A DNA stretch of 48,540 bases from Antarcticimicrobium luteum (lineage in GTDB: Bacteria; Pseudomonadota; Alphaproteobacteria; Rhodobacterales; Rhodobacteraceae), in the NCBI RefSeq assembly GCF_004358185.1, contig NZ_SMUV01000045.1, forward strand, positions 1 to 48,540. The letters are read 5' to 3'. A program made the translations under genes and the position numbers. Positions within the stretch are counted from its first letter, which is position 1. Every line of letters begins with the position of its first letter. The notes under the pieces were generated by a model. That model was not told the origin of the DNA. It did not search any database and saw only the letters and a program-made list of their open reading frames with translations. Below are positions 8,578-17,164 of the stretch, piece after piece.

Positions 8578-9840
8578 ATGACATCGAAACTGCTGTGCGC
8601 GACGCTGCTTGCCGGCCTTGCCGGCTCCGCCGCCCTTGCCACTGAAAAGGCGGCGGTGATCGACACCTACGCCGACATCGCCGAGGCCGCCTATGGTGAC
8701 AGCGCCCGGACCGCCCGCCGGTTGCAGAGCGCCGTCGAGGCGCTGATCGCCGAGCCATCGGCGGAAAACCTGCAGGCCGCCCGCGCCGCATGGTTGGCCG
8801 CCCGCGTGCCCTATCAGCAGACCGAGGCGTTCCGCTTCGGCAACCCCATTGTCGATGCGTGGGAGGGCAAGGTGAACGGCTGGCCGCTGGACGAGGGGCT
8901 GATCGACTATGTCGACGCCGCCTATGGCGGCGCATCGGACGAAAACCCGCTGGCGGTGCTGAACGTGGTGGCGCAACCGAAGCTCTCGATCGCGGGGGCC
9001 GAGGTGGACGCGGCCCGGATCACCCCCGCGCTGATCGAAACCACCCTGCACGAGGCCGACGGGATCGAGGCCAATGTGGCCAGCGGCTATCACGCCATCG
9101 AGTTCATGCTCTGGGGGCAGGACCTGAACGGCACCGGCGCCGGTGCCGGCAACCGGCCCTGGACCGATTACGCCAGCGGCGAGGCCTGCACCCACGGCAA
9201 CTGCGACCGCCGCGGCCAGTACCTCAGCGCCGCGACCGACCTGCTGGTCAGCGATCTGGAGTGGATGGCGGCGCAATGGGCCGAGGGCGGCGACGCCCGC
9301 GCCAACCTGATGCAGCACGAAACCGCCGGTATCGCCGCCATGCTGACCGGCATGGGCAGCCTCTCCTACGGCGAGCAGGCGGGCGAGCGGATGCGGCTGG
9401 GTCTGATGCTGAACGACCCGGAGGAAGAGCACGACTGTTTCTCGGACAACACCTACAACAGTCATTATTACGACGGGCAGGGCATCCAGAACGTCTATCT
9501 GGGCCAGTACGTCCGCGCCGACGGCGCGCTGGTCACGGGGCCGTCGCTGTCGGACCTGGTGGCCGAGGCGAACCCGGCGCTGGACGCCGAGATGCGCGGC
9601 AAGCTGACCGCGACGATGGATGCGCTCGGCCGTATCAAGATCGCCGCCGAGGCGGGGCTGGCCTATGACCAGATGCTGGCGCGCGGCAATGCGGCGGGCG
9701 AGGCGCTGATCATGGGCGGTGTCGACGCGCTGATCGACCAGACCAAGACCATCGAGCGGATCGTCTCGGCGCTGGATCTGGAGCAGAGGGGATTCGAGGG
9801 CTCCGACAGTCTCGACAACCCCTCGGCGGTATTCCAGTAA
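8578..9840 (+). CDS. Imelysin-family (IrpA/ICMP-like) periplasmic or surface protein
   Basis: 420 residues with a Sec signal peptide (hydrophobic 4-20, ALA-TEK cleavage region). The imelysin GxHxxE motif is intact: Gly170-Tyr-His172-Ala-Ile-Glu175, followed by FMLWGQD. Imelysins (M75 family name, with no shown peptidase activity in most cases) are two-bundle helical proteins that bind iron or haem-related ligands in the cell envelope. AGAGGAC precedes the ATG. First long gene of a five-gene plus-strand group with a beta-barrel protein, a di-haem DUF1111 protein, a second imelysin and a DUF1513 protein, a set commonly linked with iron uptake. Confidence 0.88.
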   Translation: MTSKLLCATLLAGLAGSAALATEKAAVIDTYADIAEAAYGDSARTARRLQSAVEALIAEPSAENLQAARAAWLAARVPYQQTEAFRFGNPIVDAWEGKVNGWPLDEGLIDYVDAAYGGASDENPLAVLNVVAQPKLSIAGAEVDAARITPALIETTLHEADGIEANVASGYHAIEFMLWGQDLNGTGAGAGNRPWTDYASGEACTHGNCDRRGQYLSAATDLLVSDLEWMAAQWAEGGDARANLMQHETAGIAAMLTGMGSLSYGEQAGERMRLGLMLNDPEEEHDCFSDNTYNSHYYDGQGIQNVYLGQYVRADGALVTGPSLSDLVAEANPALDAEMRGKLTATMDALGRIKIAAEAGLAYDQMLARGNAAGEALIMGGVDALIDQTKTIERIVSALDLEQRGFEGSDSLDNPSAVFQ

Positions 9841-9906
9841 CCCCCCACCCTCGGCCCAGCCAGCGCCCGTGCAAGCCCGGCCTTACTCAAAAAGAAAGAC
9901 CTAAGC

Positions 9907-10911
9907 ATGAGTAAGACCCTGACTGCGGCGCTGGCCCTCGGCGCGCCGTTCGTAATCTGTGCCTCCGGCGCGCTGGCGCAGGAGCGCTTCAGCTGGGACG
10001 GTGAGATCGAAATCGGTTATGAATCGATCATCGACTCGACTGTTCCGGCAAATGAGGGCGACGCCGCCTATGCAACCGGCGAATTCAACACCGCCTTTGC
10101 CCTTTCGGACAGGGTGACCGTCTTTGGCGGGCTGACCTTCGAAGAGCTTGAGGACGCATCCGGCACCACCGGATATGGCTTTTACCTGCATGAATTGGGC
10201 CTGCAATTCGAGACCGGCGCGGCCACCTTCCAACTCGGCAAGGTTTCTCCGGCGTTCGGCACCGCCTGGGTTTCGGCGGCCGGTTTCTATGGCGCGGCGC
10301 TGGCCGAGGATTACGAACTGACCGAACAGATCGGTGTGCTGGCCGAGGCCGATCTGGGCGCGGCGGGAACGCTGGCGCTGGGCCTGTTCTATGCCGACGA
10401 CACCGGGCTGAGCGACTCCCTCGGCTTCAACCGGGGCCGCAACTCCTCTGCCGCCGGCGGCGCCGGCAATACCGGCAAGCTGAACAATGCCGCCCTGCAA
10501 TGGTCAGGGGAGTGGGACGCCACCTTTGCCTATGCCGGGGTCCGGTTCCTGTCGGCGGGTGTCGGCGATGTCGGCGACGAGACCGGCTTTGTCGCCGGTC
10601 TGGGTCATTCGCTGGGCAACGGGCTCGACCTCTTCGGCGAGGTGGCCGCCTTCGACGGGTACGGCGGCACAGCGGATGACGCCACCTATGCCACGCTCAA
10701 CGCGGCCTATGCCATCGGCGAGGTGACCCTTTCGGGCACCTACTCCATGCGCGACGTCACCAGCGCCGGGCGCACCGATCTGGTCTCGGCGGCCGCCGAG
10801 TACGAGCTGGCCAACGGCATGACCCTGGGCGGCGCGCTGGCCCGGATCGACGACGCGGGCACCAAGGACACGCTCCTGGGCGTCAACCTGGTGATCCCCT
10901 TCGGCGGATAG
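9907..10911 (+). CDS. Porin-like outer-membrane beta-barrel protein
   Basis: 334 residues with signal peptide (MSKTLTAALALGAPFVICAS to GALAQ). The mature part is acidic and built of alternating amphipathic strands (YGFYLHELGLQFE, ATFQLGKV, WDATFAYAGVRFL, GEVTLSGTYSM, DTLLGVNLVIPFGG), the pattern of Rhodobacterales general porins, though it ends in Gly-Gly rather than the usual aromatic residue. It lies 66 nt after the first imelysin in the same direction. It may be the outer-membrane pore for the iron module; substrate specificity cannot be read from the sequence. Confidence 0.72.
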   Translation: MSKTLTAALALGAPFVICASGALAQERFSWDGEIEIGYESIIDSTVPANEGDAAYATGEFNTAFALSDRVTVFGGLTFEELEDASGTTGYGFYLHELGLQFETGAATFQLGKVSPAFGTAWVSAAGFYGAALAEDYELTEQIGVLAEADLGAAGTLALGLFYADDTGLSDSLGFNRGRNSSAAGGAGNTGKLNNAALQWSGEWDATFAYAGVRFLSAGVGDVGDETGFVAGLGHSLGNGLDLFGEVAAFDGYGGTADDATYATLNAAYAIGEVTLSGTYSMRDVTSAGRTDLVSAAAEYELANGMTLGGALARIDDAGTKDTLLGVNLVIPFGG

Positions 10912-11029
10912 GACAACGGGGGCGGGCCTGGCGCGGGGATTTCCCTTTGATCCGGGCCCGTCGCGGGTGCACCCTCGCACCGAAAACGAACCGGGCGGCG
11001 GTCATCGCCTGGTGCTGAAAGTGACGGCA

Positions 11030-12589
11030 ATGCTGAAGATCATGTGGAGATACAAACGCCCGCCGACCGCGCGCCGCCTTTGGGGGCTGGCCGGGCTGTC
11101 GCTGATCGGGTTGGCGGCCTCGGCCCCCGGTCTGACCGGCGCAGATGACGACCCGCATCTGGCGCCCGTCCCCCCCGGCGCGGCGCAGGCGGTGCGCGCC
11201 GCCCGCGCCCTGCGCCCTGTGCGGGACTTCTCCGCGCCCGAGCCGTTCGAGGCGCAACCCGCCGGCGCCGCCACCGTGCAGCGAGGCGACCGGCAGGCCT
11301 TTGCCCAGCCCGCCGCCAATCTCGATTTCGAGACAGAGCTCGATTTCCGTACCGGCAAGGCGCTGTTCGAGAAACTTTGGGTTTCGGCCCCGTCCTCGAC
11401 GCTGGCCTCCGACGGGCTCGGCCCGCTCTATAACGCGCGCGCCTGCGAAAGCTGTCATATCCGCGACGGCCGCGGCCACCCGCCGGCCCCGGGCGAGATG
11501 CCAGCCGGGCTGGTGCTGCACCTGTCGCAACCGGGACCAGCGGCGGGGCCGATGGCCGCGATCCCCGGCTCTCACCCGGCCGCGCCCGATCCAGTCTATG
11601 GCCGCCAGTTGCAGACCCGCGCGCTGCGCGGTCTCGCGCCGGAATACCGTCTTTCGATCGCGGATGACGCGATTGAGATCCCGCTCTCGGGTGGCGAGAG
11701 CGTGACGCTCCACGCCCCGCGCTATGCCCTCAACGACCTCGCCCACGGCCCGCTCGACCCAGCAACCCGGATCAGCGCCCGCACCGCGCCGCAGATGATC
11801 GGGCTGGGGCTGATCGAGGCGATCCCCGCCGCCGCGATCCTAGCCGGGGCCGACCCGGAGGATGCGGATGGCGACGGCATCTCGGGCCGGGCCAATATCA
11901 CCTGGTCGATGGATCATCAGCGCCCGATGCTGGGCCGCTTCGGGCACAAGGCCGCGCAACCCACCCTGCGCGATCAGAGCGCGCGGGCCTTTGCCGACGA
12001 TCTGGGCCTGTCCACCCCGCTGGTGCCCGACGGCTGGGGCGATTGCACCGCGGCGCAGGCCGCCTGCCGCGCCGCCCCCCATGGCGACGGCGACGCCCGG
12101 GTGTTCGAGGTGGACGACACCGGGCTCGACCTGGTGACGCACTACGTCCGCGACCTTTCGGTACCGGCCCGAAGGGCGCCGGACGATCCACAGGTGCTGC
12201 AGGGCAAACAGGTGTTCTATGACACCGGATGCGCGGCCTGCCACCGACCGAAATTCGTCACCCGCGTCCTGCCCGGGCAGCCGGCGCAGAGCTTTCAGCT
12301 GATCTGGCCCTATTCCGATATGCTGCTGCACGACATGGGGCCGGGCCTGGCCGATGGCCGCCCCGAGGGCCGCGCCACCGGGCGGGAATGGCGCACCGCG
12401 CCGCTTTGGGGGATCGGTCTGACCGAAACGGTGAGCGGCCGCGCCAGCTACCTGCATGACGGCCGCGCCCGCAGCCTGCTCGAGGCGATCCTCTGGCATG
12501 GCGGCGAGGCGCAGCCGCACAGCGACCGGGTGATCGTCCTGCCCCCCGCCGACCGCGCCGCCCTGATCCGGTTCTTGGAGAGTTTGTAG
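11030..12589 (+). CDS. Di-haem DUF1111 family c-type cytochrome ('thiol oxidoreductase')
   Basis: 519 residues from the ATG at 11030; starts at 10967 and 11042 are also possible. The 11030 or 11042 start places a basic stretch before the hydrophobic signal (WGLAGLSLIGLAASAPG). Two haem c sites are seen: CESCH at 139-143 and CAACH near 401-405, about 260 residues apart, as in DUF1111 proteins related to MauG-type di-haem oxidases. Further family segments are FGHKAAQPTLRDQS, YSDMLLHDMGPGLAD and RTAPLWGIG. It probably transfers electrons in the periplasm. It is followed after 3 nt by the second imelysin, so they are co-translated. Confidence 0.86.
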   Translation: MLKIMWRYKRPPTARRLWGLAGLSLIGLAASAPGLTGADDDPHLAPVPPGAAQAVRAARALRPVRDFSAPEPFEAQPAGAATVQRGDRQAFAQPAANLDFETELDFRTGKALFEKLWVSAPSSTLASDGLGPLYNARACESCHIRDGRGHPPAPGEMPAGLVLHLSQPGPAAGPMAAIPGSHPAAPDPVYGRQLQTRALRGLAPEYRLSIADDAIEIPLSGGESVTLHAPRYALNDLAHGPLDPATRISARTAPQMIGLGLIEAIPAAAILAGADPEDADGDGISGRANITWSMDHQRPMLGRFGHKAAQPTLRDQSARAFADDLGLSTPLVPDGWGDCTAAQAACRAAPHGDGDARVFEVDDTGLDLVTHYVRDLSVPARRAPDDPQVLQGKQVFYDTGCAACHRPKFVTRVLPGQPAQSFQLIWPYSDMLLHDMGPGLADGRPEGRATGREWRTAPLWGIGLTETVSGRASYLHDGRARSLLEAILWHGGEAQPHSDRVIVLPPADRAALIRFLESL

Positions 12590-12592
12590 ACC

Positions 12593-13609
12593 ATGCGATA
12601 CCTGATTTCCGTCCTTGTCGCCGCAGTCCTCTCGCTGATCGCGCTCTCCGCGCAGGCGGGCGAGAGGACCGGCGCGATCCTGGACCGTCACGTGCTGCCG
12701 GGGATGCGGATGCTGGCCGAAACCAGCACCGCGCTGGGCCGCGCCGCCCGCGCCGACTGCGCAGCGGACTCGGCGGCGCTGCGCCGCGCCTTTGGCGCTG
12801 CCCTCGACGCATGGATCGCGGTCAGCCACCTGCGCTTTGGTCCCGCCGAGACTGAGGCGCGCGGTTTCGCGCTGGCCTTCTGGCCGGATACGCGCGGCAT
12901 GACCCCGAAAACCCTGCGCAGTCTGATCGCGGCCGAGGATCCGGTGGTGCAGACGCCCGAGGGGTTCGCCACCGTCTCGGTCGCCGGGCGCGGTTTCTAT
13001 GCGCTGGAGCTGCTGCTTTACGATCCCGAGATCGCCGCGCCGGGCAGCGAGGCCTATCGCTGCGCGCTGACCCGTGCCATCGCCGCCGATGTCGCCGCCA
13101 CCGCCGCCGATCTGGCCGCCGACTGGCAGGAGCATTACGCGGCCCTCATGCGCAACCCCGGCGCCGGCGGCCCCTATCAGACCGACGAAGAGGTGCTGCA
13201 GGAGTTTTTCAAGGTGCTGACCACCGGGCTGGAGATCAACGCCGACCTGCGGCTGGGCCGCCCCATGGGCCAGATCGGCAAGCCGCGTCCGCTGCGGGCC
13301 GAGGCGCGCCGCTCCGGCCGGTCGCTGCGCCATGTGGTGGTCTCGCTGGTCTCGCTGCGACAATTGGCCGGGCTTCTGGCCGGCGACGACACAGATCTCT
13401 CGGGCCGGATGGACCATGCCTTTGCCACCGCGCTGGACCGCGCCGACCGGCTGGACGATCCGGTCTTTGCCGGGGTCGCCACGCCGCAGGGGCGGCTGCG
13501 GGCCGAGGTGCTGCAACAGGCGATCGGGGCCATCCGCACCGAGGCCAATGAATATATGGGGCCGGCGCTGGGCGTCGCGGCCGGGTTCAACTCGCTGGAC
13601 GGCGACTGA
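12593..13609 (+). CDS. Second imelysin-family protein with altered metal motif
   Basis: 338 residues; signal peptide MRYLISVLVAAVLSLIALSA with QAG cleavage site. It aligns in pattern with imelysins but is shorter than the first copy. In place of GxHxxE it has Gly134-Phe-Tyr136-Ala-Leu-Glu139, so the conserved His is Tyr while Gly and Glu remain. The C-terminal part (LEINADLRLGRPMGQIGKPR, EANEYMGPALGVAAGFNSLD) is typical of the group found next to DUF1513 genes. It starts 3 nt after the DUF1111 stop and is followed after 14 nt by the DUF1513 gene. The change suggests a different ligand geometry from the first imelysin. Confidence 0.82.
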   Translation: MRYLISVLVAAVLSLIALSAQAGERTGAILDRHVLPGMRMLAETSTALGRAARADCAADSAALRRAFGAALDAWIAVSHLRFGPAETEARGFALAFWPDTRGMTPKTLRSLIAAEDPVVQTPEGFATVSVAGRGFYALELLLYDPEIAAPGSEAYRCALTRAIAADVAATAADLAADWQEHYAALMRNPGAGGPYQTDEEVLQEFFKVLTTGLEINADLRLGRPMGQIGKPRPLRAEARRSGRSLRHVVVSLVSLRQLAGLLAGDDTDLSGRMDHAFATALDRADRLDDPVFAGVATPQGRLRAEVLQQAIGAIRTEANEYMGPALGVAAGFNSLDGD

Positions 13610-13623
13610 TACGGAGACCGATC

Positions 13624-14709
13624 ATGACATCACGGCGCGGATTTCTTGCGGGCATTCTGGCCACCGGGCTGGCGCCGTCGGCCACCTGGGCCGACGCGGG
13701 CGCGCCCGACTATCTCTCGGCCGGGCAGGGGGCGGACGGGTCACATGCCCTCTTTGGGCTGAGCGGGGACGGCGCGATCCGCTTTCGTCATCCGCTCCCA
13801 GGTCGCGGTCATGCCGCCGCCGCCCACCCACACCGGGCGCAGGCGGTCGGCTTTGCCCGCCGCCCGGGCACCTTTGCCTTTGTCCTCGACTGCGTGACCG
13901 GCCAGACCGTGGCCGAGTTCACCGCGCCGCCGGGGCGGCATTTCTACGGGCACGGCGTGTTGTCCCGTGACGGCGCGCGGCTCTACACGCCTGAGAACGA
14001 CTATGACAACGCCGCCGGGGTGATCGGGGTCTGGGACGCGGCGGCGGGCTACAGGCGGCTGGGCGAGTTCGCCTCCGCCGGGGTCGGCCCGCATGACATC
14101 CGCCTGATGCCCGACGGCGTGACGCTGGTGGTGGCCAATGGCGGCATCGAAACCCATCCCGACAGCGGCCGGGCCAAGCTGAACATTCCGCTGATGCAGC
14201 CGAGCCTGGTCTATCTTACCCTCGAGGGGGAGGTGCTGGAGGCGGTCGCGCTTGAGCCGGCGCTGCACATGAACTCGATCCGCCATCTCGACCTGCGCGG
14301 CGACGGGCTGGTGGGCTTTGCGATGCAATGGCAGGGCGGGCAGGGCGATCTGCCGCCGGTGCTGGGCACCCATCGCCGCGGCGGCGCTCCGCATCTGCTC
14401 GGGGCGGCGGCCGGGATCGCCGATCAGATGAACGGCTATGGCGGCAGCGTCGCGTTTTCCGGCGACGGAACCCTTCTCGCCGTCTCCTCGCCGCGCGGCG
14501 GCAGGGTGCAGGCCTATGACGTGGAAACCGGCGAACTGGCCCAGAACCTGACGATGGAGGATGTCTGCGGCCTGGGGGCGGCGCCCGGCGGCTTCATCGC
14601 CTCATCCGGCACCGGCACGCTGGTGCGGCTTGAGGCGGGCGGCATCATCCCCATCGACCGCGCGCCGGTGCGCTGGGACAACCATCTGGTGCGGCTGACC
14701 GGGGCGTAG
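13624..14709 (+). CDS. DUF1513 family beta-propeller protein, Tat-exported
   Basis: 361 residues. A twin-arginine start (MTSRRGFLAGILATGLAPSA) points to export of a folded protein. Repeated blade-like segments are visible: GRHFYGHGVLSRDGARLYTP, GVGPHDIRLMPDGVTLVVAN, HMNSIRHLDLRGDGLVGFAM and GGSVAFSGDGTLLAVSSP, as in the seven-bladed DUF1513 proteins that accompany imelysins. The role is unknown; a ligand- or cofactor-holding partner of the di-haem protein is possible. CGGAGA precedes the ATG. Last gene of the operon, with a terminator about 50 nt downstream. Confidence 0.85.
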   Translation: MTSRRGFLAGILATGLAPSATWADAGAPDYLSAGQGADGSHALFGLSGDGAIRFRHPLPGRGHAAAAHPHRAQAVGFARRPGTFAFVLDCVTGQTVAEFTAPPGRHFYGHGVLSRDGARLYTPENDYDNAAGVIGVWDAAAGYRRLGEFASAGVGPHDIRLMPDGVTLVVANGGIETHPDSGRAKLNIPLMQPSLVYLTLEGEVLEAVALEPALHMNSIRHLDLRGDGLVGFAMQWQGGQGDLPPVLGTHRRGGAPHLLGAAAGIADQMNGYGGSVAFSGDGTLLAVSSPRGGRVQAYDVETGELAQNLTMEDVCGLGAAPGGFIASSGTGTLVRLEAGGIIPIDRAPVRWDNHLVRLTGA

Positions 14710-14760
14710 CGGACCCCGGTGCGCAATGCGTACAATTCAGGGTGAAAACTCCCCAACTCA

Positions 14761-14791
14761 CGCGGCGGTTCCCAAAGGATTGCCGCGTTTT
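14761..14791 (+). terminator. Rho-independent terminator of the imelysin operon
   Basis: CGCGGC paired with GCCGCG, with further inner pairing (TTCC with GGAT) in a 15-nt loop, then TTTT. It lies about 50 nt after the DUF1513 stop. Confidence 0.65.
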
Positions 14792-14851
14792 GGGCCTGCG
14801 TGACGCACGGGCGAAACCCGGGGGCGGTGCGTCGTTCGGATCGGGGAGAAA

Positions 14852-14926
14852 TGGCAGCCCGTAGGGGAGTCGAACCCCTCTTTCCAGGTTGAAAACCTGG
14901 CGTCCTAACCGATAGACGAACGGGCC
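14852..14926 (-). tRNA. tRNA-Glu (anticodon TTC), copy 1
   Basis: On the minus strand a 75-nt cloverleaf with encoded CCA: acceptor GGCCCGT with ACGGGCT (G1-U72 wobble), D arm ending in CGGTTAGGAC, anticodon stem CCAGG with loop TTTTCAA giving anticodon TTC, and T arm GGGG-TTCGACT-CCCC. It differs from the copy at 15110-15184 by one base in the T loop (C versus T after TTCGA). Confidence 0.97.
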
Positions 14927-14946
14927 ACATCGTGGTGTGCGCCTGA

Positions 14947-14973
14947 CTATGCAATTGCGCGGCGGGACGCAAG
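14947..14973 (-). promoter_or_regulatory. Likely promoter of tRNA-Glu copy 1
   Basis: On the minus strand, CTTGCG-N7-GCGCAATTGC-ATAG, 20 nt ahead of the mature tRNA end. The same pattern, at the same distance, precedes copy 2, so it was probably kept for function: a TTGCG-type -35 and CATAGT-type -10. Confidence 0.5.
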
Positions 14974-15109
14974 AGGGGGGCGGGAAGAATTTCGCGGGCG
15001 ATGCGGCGGGGCGGGGCCGGGCGCGCGCCATGTCCCAGGCATTCGAAACCATGGGCTGCGGGCGCTAAAGCGCTGCGATTGAATGCGATTTCCGGGTGGG
15101 CGGGGAAAG

Positions 15110-15184
15110 TGGCAGCCCGTAGGGGAATCGAACCCCTCTTTCCAGGTTGAAAACCTGGCGTCCTAACCGATAGACGAACGGGCC
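15110..15184 (-). tRNA. tRNA-Glu (anticodon TTC), copy 2
   Basis: 75-nt cloverleaf with encoded CCA, same arms and anticodon TTC as copy 1 but T loop TTCGATT. It lies 183 bp upstream of copy 1 on the same strand and 112 bp downstream of the recJ stop. Confidence 0.97.
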
Positions 15185-15204
15185 ACGCTGTGGTGAGCGG
15201 TTCT

Positions 15205-15231
15205 TTAGGCAATCGCGCCGCACCCCGCAAG
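15205..15231 (-). promoter_or_regulatory. Likely promoter of tRNA-Glu copy 2
   Basis: On the minus strand, CTTGCG-N7-GCGCGATTGC-CTAA, 20 nt ahead of the tRNA, matching the element before copy 1 in sequence and spacing although the surrounding DNA differs. Confidence 0.5.
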
Positions 15232-15296
15232 ACAAAATCCGCGACGGGCGGCAGATTTTTCGCGCCCGGGCAGACCGGGTGTCGCGCTGGTGCGCC

Positions 15297-17039
15297 CTAG
15301 GCCTCGGCAGCGTCGTCGAGGCGCAGCTGTACGCTCTGGCGGCCGCCCCAGCTGTTGATCTCCAGCCGCCCGGCCAGGTGGAAGCGGGCGCCGCCATGCC
15401 CCTCCAGGCGCGGGCCGAGATCGCTGTCGAAGGCGCCGAAGGCGATGGCCTCCAGCTTGCCCTGCATCCCATCGCTGAGCGAGAGTTTCAGATGCGCCGC
15501 GCCGACCCGTTTGGCAAAGCGGATCTGCAGATCGGGCAGGGCAAAGCGCGGGGCCGGGGCGCCGGCGCCGAAGGGGCCGGCCTGTTCGATCCGCTCGATC
15601 AGCTCCACCGTCGCCGCGCCGGGCATCAGCGTGCCGTCGAGCTTTAGATCGGCCGGGCCCGCCTGGCCCGCGCCCTGCCGCGCCAGCAGCTCGGAGAGGC
15701 GTTCCATCGCCTCCTCCAGCCGGTCGCGCGCCACGGTCAGACCGGCGGCCATCTTGTGCCCGCCGCCCTTCAGCAGCAGCCCTTCGCCCGCCAGCCGCTG
15801 GATCGCGGCGCCGAGGTCGATGCCGGAGACGGAGCGGCCGGAGCCCTTGCCCTCGCCGCCGTCCAGCCCGATCACCACGGCCGGGCGATTGGCGGCCTCC
15901 TTCAGGCGCGAGGCGACGATGCCCACCACGCCGGGATGCCAGCCCTCGCCTGCGGCCCAGACCAGCGGCGCGTCAAAGCCGCGTTCCTCGGCCTGTTCCA
16001 TGGCGGCGGCGCGCACCGCCTCCTCGATCTCGCGCCGCTCGGTGTTGAGCTGGTCCAGGCGTTCGGCCAGCGACCGGGCCTCGGCCGGGTCCTGCGTGGC
16101 CAGCAGCCGCGCGCCCAGATCGGCCTTGCCGATGCGCCCGCCGGCGTTGACCCGCGGCCCCAGAAGGAACCCCAGGTGATAGCTGTTTGGCGCCGAATCC
16201 ATCCGGGCCACGTCCGCCAGCGCCACCAGTCCGGGGCGCTGGCGCTGCGCCATCACCCGCAGGCCTTGCCGGACCAGCGCCCGGTTGGCCCCGATCAACG
16301 GCGCCACGTCGGCCACCGTCGCCAGCGCCACCAGATCAAGCATCGCCATCAGGTCGGGGCCGGTGGCTGCGCCACCCTCGCGCAGCTGGCGCCGCGCCTC
16401 GACCAGCATCAGGAACACCACGCCGGCGGCGCAGAGATAACCCAGATCGCCGCTTTCGTCCTGCCGGTTCGGGTTCACCACGGCGACGCACTCGGGCAGC
16501 GTCTCGCCGCCCAGGTGGTGGTCCAGGACGATCACATCGGCGCCTTTCGCGGCGGCGATCGGTCCGTGGCTGAGGGTGCCGCAATCAACGCAGACGATCA
16601 GGTCGTGCCTTGCGGCAAGATCGCGCATCGCCGGCTCATTCGGGCCATAGCCCTCGTCGATCCGGTCGGGGATATAAAGCGTCGCATCGTGCCCCATCGC
16701 CCGCAGCCAGCTCAACAGCAGCGCGGCGGAACTGCCGCCGTCAACGTCGTAATCGGCAAAGACCGCGATGCGCTGGCCGCGCTTCACCGCGTCGACCAAG
16801 CGTGCGGCGGCGGCCTCCATATCCCTCAGCGCCCGCGGATCGGGCAGCAGGTCGCGCAACTGCGGCGCCAGGAATGGCTCGGCCTCCTGCACCGGCACAC
16901 CGCGGCGGGCCAGCACCTGGCACAGCGGGCGCGGCAGGCCGGTGGCCTGCGCCATCGCCTCGGCGGCGCGGTCCATCTCGACCGACGGCCCGGTCCAGCG
17001 CCGCCCGGTCAGCGAAGACTTCACGCCTAGGAATGCCAC
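15297..17039 (-). CDS. recJ: Single-stranded-DNA-specific exonuclease RecJ
   Basis: 580 residues from a GTG with an excellent GGAGGTGA site 5 nt in front. DHH-phosphoesterase motifs are in place: FADYDVDGGSS near residue 95, VCVDCGT near 150 and LDHH near 172; then GPRVNAGGRIGKAD, and the DHHA1 segment with VVGIVASRLKEA and KGSGRSVSGIDL, GGGHKMAAGLT; an OB-like domain closes the protein. RecJ degrades ssDNA 5'-3' in RecF-pathway recombination and in mismatch and base-excision repair. It is the last gene of the minus-strand hom-glpX-recJ group, a common order in Rhodobacterales. Confidence 0.94.
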   Translation of the reverse strand: MAFLGVKSSLTGRRWTGPSVEMDRAAEAMAQATGLPRPLCQVLARRGVPVQEAEPFLAPQLRDLLPDPRALRDMEAAAARLVDAVKRGQRIAVFADYDVDGGSSAALLLSWLRAMGHDATLYIPDRIDEGYGPNEPAMRDLAARHDLIVCVDCGTLSHGPIAAAKGADVIVLDHHLGGETLPECVAVVNPNRQDESGDLGYLCAAGVVFLMLVEARRQLREGGAATGPDLMAMLDLVALATVADVAPLIGANRALVRQGLRVMAQRQRPGLVALADVARMDSAPNSYHLGFLLGPRVNAGGRIGKADLGARLLATQDPAEARSLAERLDQLNTERREIEEAVRAAAMEQAEERGFDAPLVWAAGEGWHPGVVGIVASRLKEAANRPAVVIGLDGGEGKGSGRSVSGIDLGAAIQRLAGEGLLLKGGGHKMAAGLTVARDRLEEAMERLSELLARQGAGQAGPADLKLDGTLMPGAATVELIERIEQAGPFGAGAPAPRFALPDLQIRFAKRVGAAHLKLSLSDGMQGKLEAIAFGAFDSDLGPRLEGHGGARFHLAGRLEINSWGGRQSVQLRLDDAAEA

Positions 17040-17061
17040 TTGCTCACCTCCAAATTATCAA

Positions 17062-17084
17062 GGCCGGACCATCCCGGACCGGCC
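17062..17084 (-). other. Intergenic hairpin between glpX and recJ
   Basis: GGCCGGTCC, loop GGGAT, GGTCCGGCC on the minus strand (one mismatch), with no T tract. The right arm and loop (ATCCCGGACCGGCC on the plus strand) recur exactly at 17147-17160. It could weaken read-through from glpX into recJ. Confidence 0.35.
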
Positions 17085-17164
17085 TCGTTTACTGACTGAA
17101 AATATCCCCGCCGAAGGCCCCGGCGCAAGCCGGTTTGCCCGGGGCGATCCCGGACCGGCCTTGT

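Noticed and set aside
14852-15184. Attachment-site duplication at the tRNA-Glu genes suggesting an integrated element
   Set aside because: Both are full-length tRNAs with their own promoters, only 183 bp apart, with nothing between them.
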